Assembly: GCA_945787575.1 (NCBI GenBank)
Contig: CALZKB010000033.1
Location: 1-42,293, forward strand
Reading direction: 5' to 3'
DNA: 42,293 nt
DNA from: Thermoanaerobaculia bacterium
GTDB lineage: Bacteria > Acidobacteriota > Thermoanaerobaculia > Multivoradales > JAHEKO01
Shown: positions 9,375 to 15,717 of the stretch, piece after piece
How positions within the stretch are numbered: position 1 is the first letter of the stretch
How the letters are laid out: every line of letters starts with the position of its first letter
Made by a program: the position numbers and the translations under genes
The notes under the pieces: generated by a model
The model's input: the letters and a program-made list of their open reading frames with translations, nothing else
Told to the model about the DNA's origin: nothing
Databases searched by the model: none

Positions 9375-9926
9375 CTAGAACCCCCTCAGATCGACGAGAT
9401 CGACCCGGCGACCGGCGCCGAGCGGACTGTCGATCTCTCGTTGTCCCTCGGCCGTCACGATGAGCTGTCGGATATGGACGAACGCGTCCAGCTGCTCGTT
9501 GCCGATGGCGTATCCCGTCACCGGGTTCTTGAAAGTCGGATCGCCGGCCTTGGTGTCGCCGTCGTAGATTTCGTTGATGTTGTACTGCTGGACGACCGAG
9601 GTCCGTACCCATGAGGGATCGCCGCTCGGATCCACGCTACAGTTGTAGGGCTCCCAGGAGCCGTCTTCGTAGCTCAGGCAGGTCTCGACCTCGGTGTCGC
9701 CCAGGTCCGGTCGCACCATCGGACGATCGAGCGGCAGCGGGTAGAGAAGCTCGGCACCCGATCGCGAGTAGTTCGTCGACTGGGTCGACTCCTTGCCGTG
9801 CACGTTCTGGATGATCGAGTTGGTGAACAGCGGCATGATGCCGACCGTGATGATGAGAATCAGGGCGGCGGAAAAGACCGCCTCTACCAGTGAGAAACCA
9901 GCCCCGTCGGGGTGTCGTCGGTTCAT
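9375..9926 (-). CDS. pilV: PilV-like minor pilin
   Basis: 183 residues from the ATG at 9926. The leader MNRRHPDGAG is cut by PilD before FSLVEAVFSAALILI; Glu is at mature position 5. The start overlaps the fimT stop (ATGA) and has the strong ribosome site GGGAGGAGA 5 bases upstream, which rules out the longer frame beginning at 9956. One Cys pair (ETCLSYEDG and YNCSVDP) may form a disulfide. It is part of the minor pilin priming complex and is expressed with fimT and pilW. Confidence 0.88.
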   Translation of the reverse strand: MNRRHPDGAGFSLVEAVFSAALILIITVGIMPLFTNSIIQNVHGKESTQSTNYSRSGAELLYPLPLDRPMVRPDLGDTEVETCLSYEDGSWEPYNCSVDPSGDPSWVRTSVVQQYNINEIYDGDTKAGDPTFKNPVTGYAIGNEQLDAFVHIRQLIVTAEGQREIDSPLGAGRRVDLVDLRGF

Positions 9927-10453
9927 GCGTTCTCCTCCCAAGCGCCGTCCTCCCAATTGAGAAGCCGCATCCTCGCGGTGCTCGCGGGTTCGAGCATCAG
10001 CTCGATGAAGTGATACTCGTTACCGAGCCGGAACGCGCCGGATTTGTCGGCCGAGCCGTCCGGCGCAAAGATCACGAAAGCTCCGTCGCCGTTGGTGTCG
10101 AAACCCTCGAAGGCGGGGTACGCGGCGTTGGGTCCAGCAAACTGAAGCCCCCCGGGCAGCACATAGTTGGTGCGCAGCATCGAGGCGTCGGTCGGGTCGT
10201 CCCCTTCGAAGATCTGGAGGCGGTGGTTGAAGCGCGCCAGAACCGTGTAGTTGCGGCCTTCGCTGATCGCCTTGAAGCGGGCGCCGCGCATCAGGGAGAG
10301 CACCTCGCGACCGCCCTGCTTGAGCTGGATCTCCTTGCTGATCTCCCACAGCGCCGGACCGCCGATCGCCAAGCCGAGACCTATGACCGCGACCACCACC
10401 AGCGCTTCGACGAGCGTGAATCCCCGGTGTCTTCGGTGCATCCTGCCGACCAT
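9923..10453 (-). CDS. fimT: FimT/GspH-type minor pilin
   Basis: 176 residues from the ATG at 10453, preceded by the purine-rich ribosome site GGAGGAGGAAGG. The leader MVGRMHRRHRG is followed by FTLVEALVVVAVIGLGLAIG (cleavage after Gly11, Glu at mature position 5). The middle has the GspH-like pattern LMRGARFKAISEGRNYTVLARF. A DTNGDG sequence (about residues 128-133) looks like a Ca2+-binding loop. FimU/FimT-type pilins connect the minor pilin complex to the main pilus. It is the first gene of the operon and stands 48 bases downstream of the predicted sigma-54 transcription start. Confidence 0.88.
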   Translation of the reverse strand: MVGRMHRRHRGFTLVEALVVVAVIGLGLAIGGPALWEISKEIQLKQGGREVLSLMRGARFKAISEGRNYTVLARFNHRLQIFEGDDPTDASMLRTNYVLPGGLQFAGPNAAYPAFEGFDTNGDGAFVIFAPDGSADKSGAFRLGNEYHFIELMLEPASTARMRLLNWEDGAWEENA

Positions 10454-10511
10454 CCTTCCTCCTCCGTCCGCGTCGTGAGGTGGCGCGAGCTGCGCCGACC
10501 CTATCTTGAGG

Positions 10512-10527
10512 AGCAAGCGACGTGCCG
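10512..10527 (-). promoter_or_regulatory. sigma-54 promoter (-24/-12) of the fimT-pilY1 operon
   Basis: On the minus strand the sequence reads CGGCACG-TCGC-TTGCT, against the consensus TGGCACG-N4-TTGCW. Only the first base differs, and GG and GC are exactly 10 bases apart. The -12 C at 10513 puts transcription start near 10501, 48 bases before the fimT ATG. The upstream extension TCCAATT is nearly the same as at the pilA site. Confidence 0.82.
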
Positions 10528-10615
10528 AATTGGAGAGAACCGCTCTAACTGATCGAACCAAAAGAGTTGAGCACTTCCGCCCGGCCCGATGAGTGTCTCG
10601 CCAGGGGCCCGGAAT

Positions 10616-10630
10616 GTTACGTTAAGTAAC
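10616..10630. repeat. 15-base palindrome overlapping the pilS stop
   Basis: GTTAC-GTTAA-GTAAC has 5-base arms flanking a central AT-rich pentamer. It covers the TAA stop of the kinase gene and lies about 90 bases upstream of the fimT -24 element, a distance where an activator could bind. It may be chance. Confidence 0.25.
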
Positions 10631-12085
10631 GATTATGCCAAGCGGAAGCGCGGCGACGGCGACCGTGCCACCTCCCTCGCGGCCCCGGAGGTTCAAGGTT
10701 CCGCCATGCAGCTCGAGGATGCGTTGCGCCAGCGGCAGGCCGAGACCGATGCCGTCGGGACGCGAGGTGGCGAACGGCTCGAACAGCCGCTCGACATCAC
10801 CGGCCGGCAGTCCCGGACCGCGGTCGGCGACCTGGATAGTCAGGTGGTCGGCAGTCCGGGTGAGAGCGAGCTCGAGCGGTTCGGCGGACTCCGATTCGCG
10901 ATTCGCCTGAGAGCCGTTGCGCAGCAGGTTGCGCAGCGCCCGTTCGAGAAGTTGGCGATCCGCCCGAATCCGCAACCCGGTCTCGAGCTCGTTCCGCACT
11001 TCGACCGGCGGGCCGTCGAGGGCCGGATCGCCGGCGAGATGAGCGGCGAGATCCACGAGGGGGAAAGTCTCGAGCTTCGCCTCGGGGCGGGCGAAGGAGA
11101 GGAAGTCCTCGACCACCCGTTGGAGCCGATCGCTCTCGGAGCGGATCTCGCCCAGGTAGTCCTCGATCGAGTCGCCGTCGGAGTGGCGCTCGATCAGGGT
11201 GAGGTAGCCACGCAGCGCCGCCAAGCTGTTGCGCAGCTCGTGGGCGAGCCCGGCCGACATCCGACCGAGCTGGGCCAGGCTCGAGGCCCTCTGCTGCTCG
11301 TCGGAGCGGCGGCGCGCTTCGGTGAGATCGACGAAGAGCGCGAGTCGACCGCGAATCGTTCCGTCATCGCGTCGCAAGCGATGGGTCGTCAGCCCGAGAG
11401 TGAGGGGGGTCCCGTCGGGCTTGAGAAGCTCGAGCTCTCGGCGGGAAACGCCTTCGCCCTCCGTGGACTCGTCCTCGAGCAGGGCCACGAGCTCCGGATA
11501 GTCCCGGCAGTACTCTCCGATTTGCGGTCGGTCGTCGGCGGGCGGCGGCAGCAGCAGCAGCTCGCCGCCGACCGGGTTGACGGCGAGGACGCGACGGGAG
11601 TCGTCCATCAGAAGGACGCCGCTGTCGAGGCTCGATCCCAGCGCTCGCTGGAGCGCGGCGATCTCTCGTTCGTCGGGCTCCTCTTGGCCACCCTTGGCGA
11701 GAGCCGCGATCGCGCGCTCGAAGGTGGAAACGAGAAAATCGACCTCGTCCGTGCTCGCGCTCTCTTCGATGGCGGCGACACCCTTGGCGCGGTCGAGCAG
11801 CGCTTCGAACGGCGTCACGAGATGACGGAGATAGACGAGCATGAAGAGGACGAGTGCGACGTTGACCGGAACGACGACCCAGGTAAGGCGCTGGACCAGG
11901 GCCTGCTGACGATCGAGCTCCCGTGCGAGGGCTCCGCCGGTTTCGTCAGGCGCACGGCCGAGCTCGTCGATCGCGCCGCGATAGGCCAACAACGTTACCG
12001 TCGACACGAGAACGAGAAGCAGCAGGACGAGCGGCAGGAGGATGGATACCTCTCGGACCAATCCGATCCTCGGTGGCCTCTTCAC
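10622..12085 (-). CDS. pilS: PilS-like sensor histidine kinase
   Basis: 487 residues from the GTG at 12085, which overlaps the pilD stop (GTGA). There are two membrane segments (about 14-34 and 68-86) with a short, roughly 33-residue periplasmic loop, a HAMP-like linker (87-131) and a PAS domain (about 143-256: GVLLMDDSRRVLAVNPVG). The dimerisation/phosphoacceptor helix carries His282 in SAGLAHELRNSLAALRG, and the ATPase domain has the N-box NLLRNGSQA, DRGPGLP and the G2 box GIGLGLPLA. It should autophosphorylate and pass phosphate to an NtrC-family regulator, most likely the one at 887-2191. The short sensor loop fits sensing of pilin in the membrane, as known for PilS, but that is inferred. 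Confidence 0.9.
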   Translation of the reverse strand: MKRPPRIGLVREVSILLPLVLLLLVLVSTVTLLAYRGAIDELGRAPDETGGALARELDRQQALVQRLTWVVVPVNVALVLFMLVYLRHLVTPFEALLDRAKGVAAIEESASTDEVDFLVSTFERAIAALAKGGQEEPDEREIAALQRALGSSLDSGVLLMDDSRRVLAVNPVGGELLLLPPPADDRPQIGEYCRDYPELVALLEDESTEGEGVSRRELELLKPDGTPLTLGLTTHRLRRDDGTIRGRLALFVDLTEARRRSDEQQRASSLAQLGRMSAGLAHELRNSLAALRGYLTLIERHSDGDSIEDYLGEIRSESDRLQRVVEDFLSFARPEAKLETFPLVDLAAHLAGDPALDGPPVEVRNELETGLRIRADRQLLERALRNLLRNGSQANRESESAEPLELALTRTADHLTIQVADRGPGLPAGDVERLFEPFATSRPDGIGLGLPLAQRILELHGGTLNLRGREGGGTVAVAALPLGIIVT

Positions 12086-12852
12086 AGCAGCCGCAGGTAG
12101 GCGTCGACGATCCGACCCTGACTGAACAAGGCGACGAGTGCACCGATCGCCAAGAAAGTGCCGAACGGCAGCTTCGAGCTCATGCCCAGGCGTCGCAGCG
12201 CCATCATGGCGACGCCGAACAGAGCGCCGGCCAGGGCGCCGGCAAGAAGCGACAACGCCACCCCTTTCCAACCGAGGAACGCACCGATCATCGCTATCAG
12301 GTTGACGTCTCCGAGTCCCATGCCCTCCTCTTCACGGATCCAGTACCAGACGTTGATGAGAAGAATGAGCAGGCCGGCGCCGACGAGGGTGCCGAGGACG
12401 GCATCCAAGAAGGTTACGCCCGCGATCCACGGTTGCAGCGCCAAGCCGAGGGCGACCGCCGGCAGCGTGATGCGGTCGGGCAGCAGAAGGTGCTCGAGGT
12501 CGATCAGCGCCAATGCGAAGAGCAGGCTGCAAAAGACTGCTGCCACCGCCGCTTGGAGCGACCAGCCGAAGGTCGCGAAGCAGCTCCAGAACAACCCTGC
12601 CGTGCCGAGCTCGACGAGCGGGTAGCGCAAACCGATCCGGTGGCCGCAGTGACGGCATCGTCCGCGCAGCCAGAGGTAGCTCAGCACCGGGATGTTGTCG
12701 AGTGCCCGGATCGGCGTTGCGCAGTTCGGGCAGGCCGAGCGCGGTCGGACCGTCGAGATCCCCCGAGGGATCCGATGAACGACGACGTTGAGGTAGCTGC
12801 CGGTGATCAGGCCGAGGGCGATCGTCGAGAGCGCCTTGAAAAGGGGTGGCAC
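12082..12852 (-). CDS. pilD: prepilin peptidase / N-methyltransferase PilD
   Basis: 256 residues. The N-terminal methyltransferase part has the zinc-binding pairs CPNC and CRHC around residues 41-71. The A24 aspartyl protease part has the first catalytic Asp in ALIDLEHLLLPD and the second in GMGLGDVNL, both at membrane-cytoplasm borders, within about seven hydrophobic helices. It cuts leader peptides of PilA, FimT, PilV and PilW and methylates the new N-terminal residue. The start codon is a GTG with TAGAAT 6 bases upstream. It is coupled to pilS by a 4-base overlap, an uncommon pairing that ties pilin processing to the sensor kinase. Confidence 0.95.
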   Translation of the reverse strand: MPPLFKALSTIALGLITGSYLNVVVHRIPRGISTVRPRSACPNCATPIRALDNIPVLSYLWLRGRCRHCGHRIGLRYPLVELGTAGLFWSCFATFGWSLQAAVAAVFCSLLFALALIDLEHLLLPDRITLPAVALGLALQPWIAGVTFLDAVLGTLVGAGLLILLINVWYWIREEEGMGLGDVNLIAMIGAFLGWKGVALSLLAGALAGALFGVAMMALRRLGMSSKLPFGTFLAIGALVALFSQGRIVDAYLRLL

Positions 12853-12858
12853 AGCCGG

Positions 12859-12864
12859 ATTCTA
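12859..12864 (-). promoter_or_regulatory. candidate -10 element, leaderless start of pilD
   Basis: TAGAAT ends 6 bases before the GTG at 12852. Its first three bases are also the stop codon of the preceding gene, so part of the match could be chance. Confidence 0.4.
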
Positions 12865-13263
12865 CTCGCGTGGCTCGCAGGCGGTTCCGGGGCGCTCGAG
12901 GTCGAGCTCCGGCCCCAAGGCACGCCGCATCTCGGCGCCGGCCGATACGCTCTCCTCCGCCGGGTGACGCAGCTCGATCGTGGCTGCCGCGCGCGCAGGC
13001 ACCGAATTGATCGAAGCTGCGGCTTCGAAAGCTACGATCTCGAGATCGTGGGCGCTCGATCGAGCCCAACGAGAGAGGCGGTCGAGACCGCGAATGAGCA
13101 GGTGGGGAGCCGAGTCCGGGTTCGGGTTGGCACTGTGGCCCGGCCGTCCGGTGGCTACGACCTCGACGATCTCGCAGGAAAGACCGGGGCTGCCGGTCGG
13201 GGGAGCGTCGAGATCCGCCGCCATCGCGGATGCGGTCAGTCCGAGGGCGACGAGCCACTGCAT
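12862..13263 (-). CDS. small secreted protein resembling a stand-alone M20 peptidase lid domain
   Basis: 133 residues from the ATG at 13263. A short signal peptide ends near AMA-ADLD (residue 16). The remainder reads like the lid/dimerisation domain of aminoacyl-histidine dipeptidase (PepD, M20 family): a strand leading into TGRPGHSAN (PepD has a GGHSG motif), the helix SAPHLLIRGLDRL, the strand DLEIVAFEAA, then INSVPARAAATIEL (PepD: RNAIPREA). No catalytic domain or metal ligands remain, and no companion fragment lies beside it. It has its own candidate -10 element (TACACT) and sits between the pilA terminator and pilD. It could be a regulatory or scaffold domain, or a decayed relic. Two other M20 genes are nearby (14128-15546, 33889-35229). 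Confidence 0.6.
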   Translation of the reverse strand: MQWLVALGLTASAMAADLDAPPTGSPGLSCEIVEVVATGRPGHSANPNPDSAPHLLIRGLDRLSRWARSSAHDLEIVAFEAAASINSVPARAAATIELRHPAEESVSAGAEMRRALGPELDLERPGTACEPRE

Positions 13264-13270
13264 CGACGAG

Positions 13271-13276
13271 AGTGTA
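13271..13276 (-). promoter_or_regulatory. candidate -10 element, leaderless start of the lid-domain gene
   Basis: TACACT stands 7 bases before the ATG at 13263, and no Shine-Dalgarno sequence is present. It lies just downstream of the pilA hairpin, so this gene probably has its own transcript. Confidence 0.45.
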
Positions 13277-13315
13277 AGGCAGCCGCCGGCAGAAGTCCTG
13301 CTGCTAGACGAAAGC

Positions 13316-13344
13316 GCGGCGTCGCCCCCACCGGGCGACGCCGC
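13316..13344 (-). terminator. hairpin downstream of pilA
   Basis: A perfect 12-base GC-rich stem (13316-13327 with 13333-13344) with a 5-base loop stands 22 bases after the pilA stop. On the minus strand it is followed by GCTTTCGTCT, a weak U-tract. It probably ends or stabilises the abundant pilA message and keeps it out of the lid-domain and pilD genes. Confidence 0.65.
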
Positions 13345-13366
13345 AGACAAGAAGACGCCGTCGAGA

Positions 13367-13909
13367 CTAGTTGCCGACCTGGGCGCCCGCCGGGTAGGCC
13401 ACGAAGAAGCCGTCGGCCCAAACGATATCCGTGTCGTAGGCGGTGGTGACGAACGGACCGACCGTGTAGTCGGTGCCCTCGAACGAGTCGTCGCGACCCG
13501 GGCTGCGAATACCCATGACCTGGCTGCCGAGCAGCTGGGAGGAGTTCAGACGGTACTCATAGTCGTTACCCCAGCCATCCTTCGGCGGCACGGTCTGGAT
13601 GTAGAAGAACGTGCTACTTGGGAACAGTGTCGTCTGCAGTGTAGTCGCGTCGATAGTGGTCCCGAAGGAGAAGTCGAAGGTCGTGGCGCCGGCGGAGGCT
13701 GCGCCGACCTGGTCGGTGAGCCAGGAGAACCAGGCGCCGCCAACGTTGCGCATGTCGCCGACCGTGCGCTTCTGCTTGGCTTTCTGCAGCGCGTCGAGCA
13801 AGTTTGGAATCAAGATCGCGGCGATGATGCCGATGATGGCGACCACGATCAGCAGCTCGATGAGCGTAAAGCCCTTCTGGCCGCGACGGCGATTAAGAAC
13901 ATTCATCAT
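13367..13909 (-). CDS. pilA: major type IV pilin PilA / GspG-like
   Basis: 180 residues. The leader MMNVLNRRRGQKG is cut before FTLIELLIVVAIIGIIAAIL (Gly13/Phe14, Glu at mature position 5). The conserved N-terminal helix continues through IPNLLDALQKAKQKRTVGDMRN. The globular part (about 60-180) has no Cys, so there is no disulfide D-region; it ends with a GspG-like DGWGNDYEYR motif and aromatic beta strands. It stands alone between a sigma-54 promoter and a hairpin, with ribosome site GGGAGG 9-10 bases upstream, as expected for the most highly made subunit. The GspG likeness leaves open a pseudopilin role, but the sigma-54/PilSR context favours the major pilin. Confidence 0.9.
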   Translation of the reverse strand: MMNVLNRRRGQKGFTLIELLIVVAIIGIIAAILIPNLLDALQKAKQKRTVGDMRNVGGAWFSWLTDQVGAASAGATTFDFSFGTTIDATTLQTTLFPSSTFFYIQTVPPKDGWGNDYEYRLNSSQLLGSQVMGIRSPGRDDSFEGTDYTVGPFVTTAYDTDIVWADGFFVAYPAGAQVGN

Positions 13910-13971
13910 TAGTTGCTTCCTCCCGAAAAGGTTTGATGTCGTTGACGGAGTCCATTCCGACAGCCCACCTG

Positions 13972-13987
13972 TGCACAGGTCGTGCCG
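13972..13987 (-). promoter_or_regulatory. sigma-54 promoter (-24/-12) of pilA
   Basis: On the minus strand: CGGCACG-ACCT-GTGCA. GG (13986-13985) and GC (13974-13973) are exactly 10 bases apart; two other positions differ from TGGCACG-N4-TTGCW. Transcription would start near 13961, giving a 52-base leader. It is preceded by TCCAACT, as at fimT (TCCAATT), and by an AT-rich stretch. Confidence 0.75.
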
Positions 13988-14127
13988 AGTTGGAAGTTAT
14001 TTGTTTTGAGTAAGTTAGGGTTGAGGTAGGGCCGTGCAAAGTGCCACACTGCGTCAGGCTGGGTGACGATATCTGTCAGCTGTAGGGCTCCCCGTGAGCT
14101 CTCAGCGTCCCGCCGGACTTCTGGAGG

Positions 14128-15546
14128 TCAGCGCGACGCCAGTTCGCTGACGGTGTCCACGTACAGCTCGAGCCCGGCCACATAGCCGGGCAAGTTGATT
14201 CGCTCGTTGGTGTCGTCGGCTCGAAAGGACTCGGTGTTGAAGATGACGAACGGCGAGAAGCCGTAGGAGGGGATGCCCGCTTCTCGAAAGAACCGCGCGT
14301 CGGTCGCGCTCCAGGAGAGAAAGTACGGACCGACGGTCGCATTCGGGAACTTCGCGACGAGCTTATGCTCGAGAGTTCTGTAAATCCAGCCGTCGATCGG
14401 GCTGCCGCCGGAGGCGCCGATCGCCGGGCCGAACTGGACGTCCAGCTCGTGGGTCGCCCACGGCGGCAGGATCTCGGCCAAGATGGTCTCGAGATCGCTC
14501 CCCGGCAAGAGATGAGCGATCAGCTTCATTTGGAAGCTGCCGTCGGTGAGCTGTTCGACGCGGAAGGGGACGACTTCGTCGAGAAACAGCGATCGAAGGT
14601 AGGGCGGCATGCCGCGGAAGTCGGCCGGCGTGATCGTGCCGGCGAGGACGCTGTCGAGACGCCTCACGAGCGCTCCATCCTCACGGGTTGGTGCATAGGC
14701 GTCGAGGAAGCGAACGACCTCCGGCACGACCTTCGGCGCTCCGAGTCTCCGCTGGCGGCTCCGGAGGAGCTCATAAAGGCTCTCCAGTGGTTCTCGCGTG
14801 GCTGCACAGGCGACGCCTTCCGCGTAGCGCTTCTGAGCCGCCTCGATGCCCCAGAACTTGATCTCCGAGACGCTGATCGGCTCGACCATGCCGCCTTCGG
14901 TCAGGACCGCTGCGAAGCGGGAGACGAGCTCCGGCCGAAAGCGCAGGATCCAGCGCGTCCCGAAGTAGCTGCCTTTCTCCTCCCCGGAAGTCGCCAGGAA
15001 GATCACCGAGCGCTTGGACGGCTTCTTGCCCTCGACGAGGCTGCGCATCGCTTCGAGCTGGGCGATCGCGAGACTCTTCATGTCGAAGACGCCGCGGCCG
15101 TAGAGAAACGGCGGGTCGATGACGCCTTCGAACGGAGGGTATTCCCACTGCTCGGCGTTCGGTGCGTGAAAGACGTCGATATGGTTGTGCAGAACGATCG
15201 CCTCCGGGCGCTCTCCCTCGAGGATCGCCCACACGTTGGCGTGACCGTCTCCGATCTCCTCGACGACCGGGTCGAGGCCGATCGCCGCGAGTTGGTCGGC
15301 GAGGAAGCGAGCCCCCTCGCTTTCGACGACGCTGGTGTCGATGCGGACGTAGCTTCGGAGCAGGTCGACCGACCGCACCTCCCGCCACTCCTCGACCGTG
15401 CGGGCCGCCTCCTCGAGGGGGCCGAGCGGAACTCGCAGACGCGCGACCAGCGCCGCGACCGCTGCGATCGCGATCACGACACTCGAATAGAGGGCGACCC
15501 GGGCGGTGCGGCGGAGGCGGCGTTCGAACGGAGAATAGTGGGACAC
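14128..15546 (-). CDS. M20-family metallopeptidase, membrane-anchored
   Basis: 472 residues from the GTG at 15546 (an in-frame ATG at 15633 would add 29). One N-terminal membrane segment (about 17-37) anchors a periplasmic catalytic domain. Metal-site motifs are present: LHNHIDVF, GRGVFDMKS (bridging Asp) and TSGEEKGS (catalytic and metal Glu pair), with a late GFSPF segment and an H/N-containing DDTNERI. The lid region (WGIEAAQKRYAEGVACAATREP) lacks the usual G-H-S motif. It probably cleaves a peptide or acyl-amino-acid bond outside the cytoplasm. It is paralogous to the gene at 33889-35229 (shared WGIExxQKR and YGFSPF). The frame stays open upstream to 17121, but that is antisense shadow of the glycosyltransferase gene. 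Confidence 0.87.
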   Translation of the reverse strand: MSHYSPFERRLRRTARVALYSSVVIAIAAVAALVARLRVPLGPLEEAARTVEEWREVRSVDLLRSYVRIDTSVVESEGARFLADQLAAIGLDPVVEEIGDGHANVWAILEGERPEAIVLHNHIDVFHAPNAEQWEYPPFEGVIDPPFLYGRGVFDMKSLAIAQLEAMRSLVEGKKPSKRSVIFLATSGEEKGSYFGTRWILRFRPELVSRFAAVLTEGGMVEPISVSEIKFWGIEAAQKRYAEGVACAATREPLESLYELLRSRQRRLGAPKVVPEVVRFLDAYAPTREDGALVRRLDSVLAGTITPADFRGMPPYLRSLFLDEVVPFRVEQLTDGSFQMKLIAHLLPGSDLETILAEILPPWATHELDVQFGPAIGASGGSPIDGWIYRTLEHKLVAKFPNATVGPYFLSWSATDARFFREAGIPSYGFSPFVIFNTESFRADDTNERINLPGYVAGLELYVDTVSELASR

Positions 15547-15576
15547 GATCGGATCTCGGCTCGCCTCGCGGTCCGA

Positions 15577-15583
15577 TACTGTA
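15577..15583. promoter_or_regulatory. candidate bidirectional -10 element
   Basis: TACTGTA reads TACTGT on the plus strand and TACAGT on the minus strand, between the divergent M20 gene (start 15546) and GT-C gene (start 15718). It could serve either. If the minus-strand promoter is used, the ATG at 15633 cannot be the M20 start. Confidence 0.3.
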
Positions 15584-15717
15584 GCAGCCCGTGGCGGTAG
15601 CGCCGGGGGCGAGGAGAGACCGGTGCGACTCATCGACGGCGAACGACAGAGCAGACCAGACTTGCCTTTCGGCCGCCGACCGCGAAGCTCCTGGCGACGG
15701 CCAGACGGAGCCTCGGC

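Noticed and set aside
12862-13350. Longer start (13350) for the lid-domain protein
   Set aside because: The extra 29 residues precede the signal peptide and are Ser/Gly-rich; they also cover the pilA hairpin.
14031-14046. TGGCACTTTGC on the minus strand upstream of pilA, looking like a sigma-54 site
   Set aside because: TTGC follows TGGCAC after one base instead of five, and no GC stands 10 bases after the GG. The site at 13972-13987 has the proper spacing.
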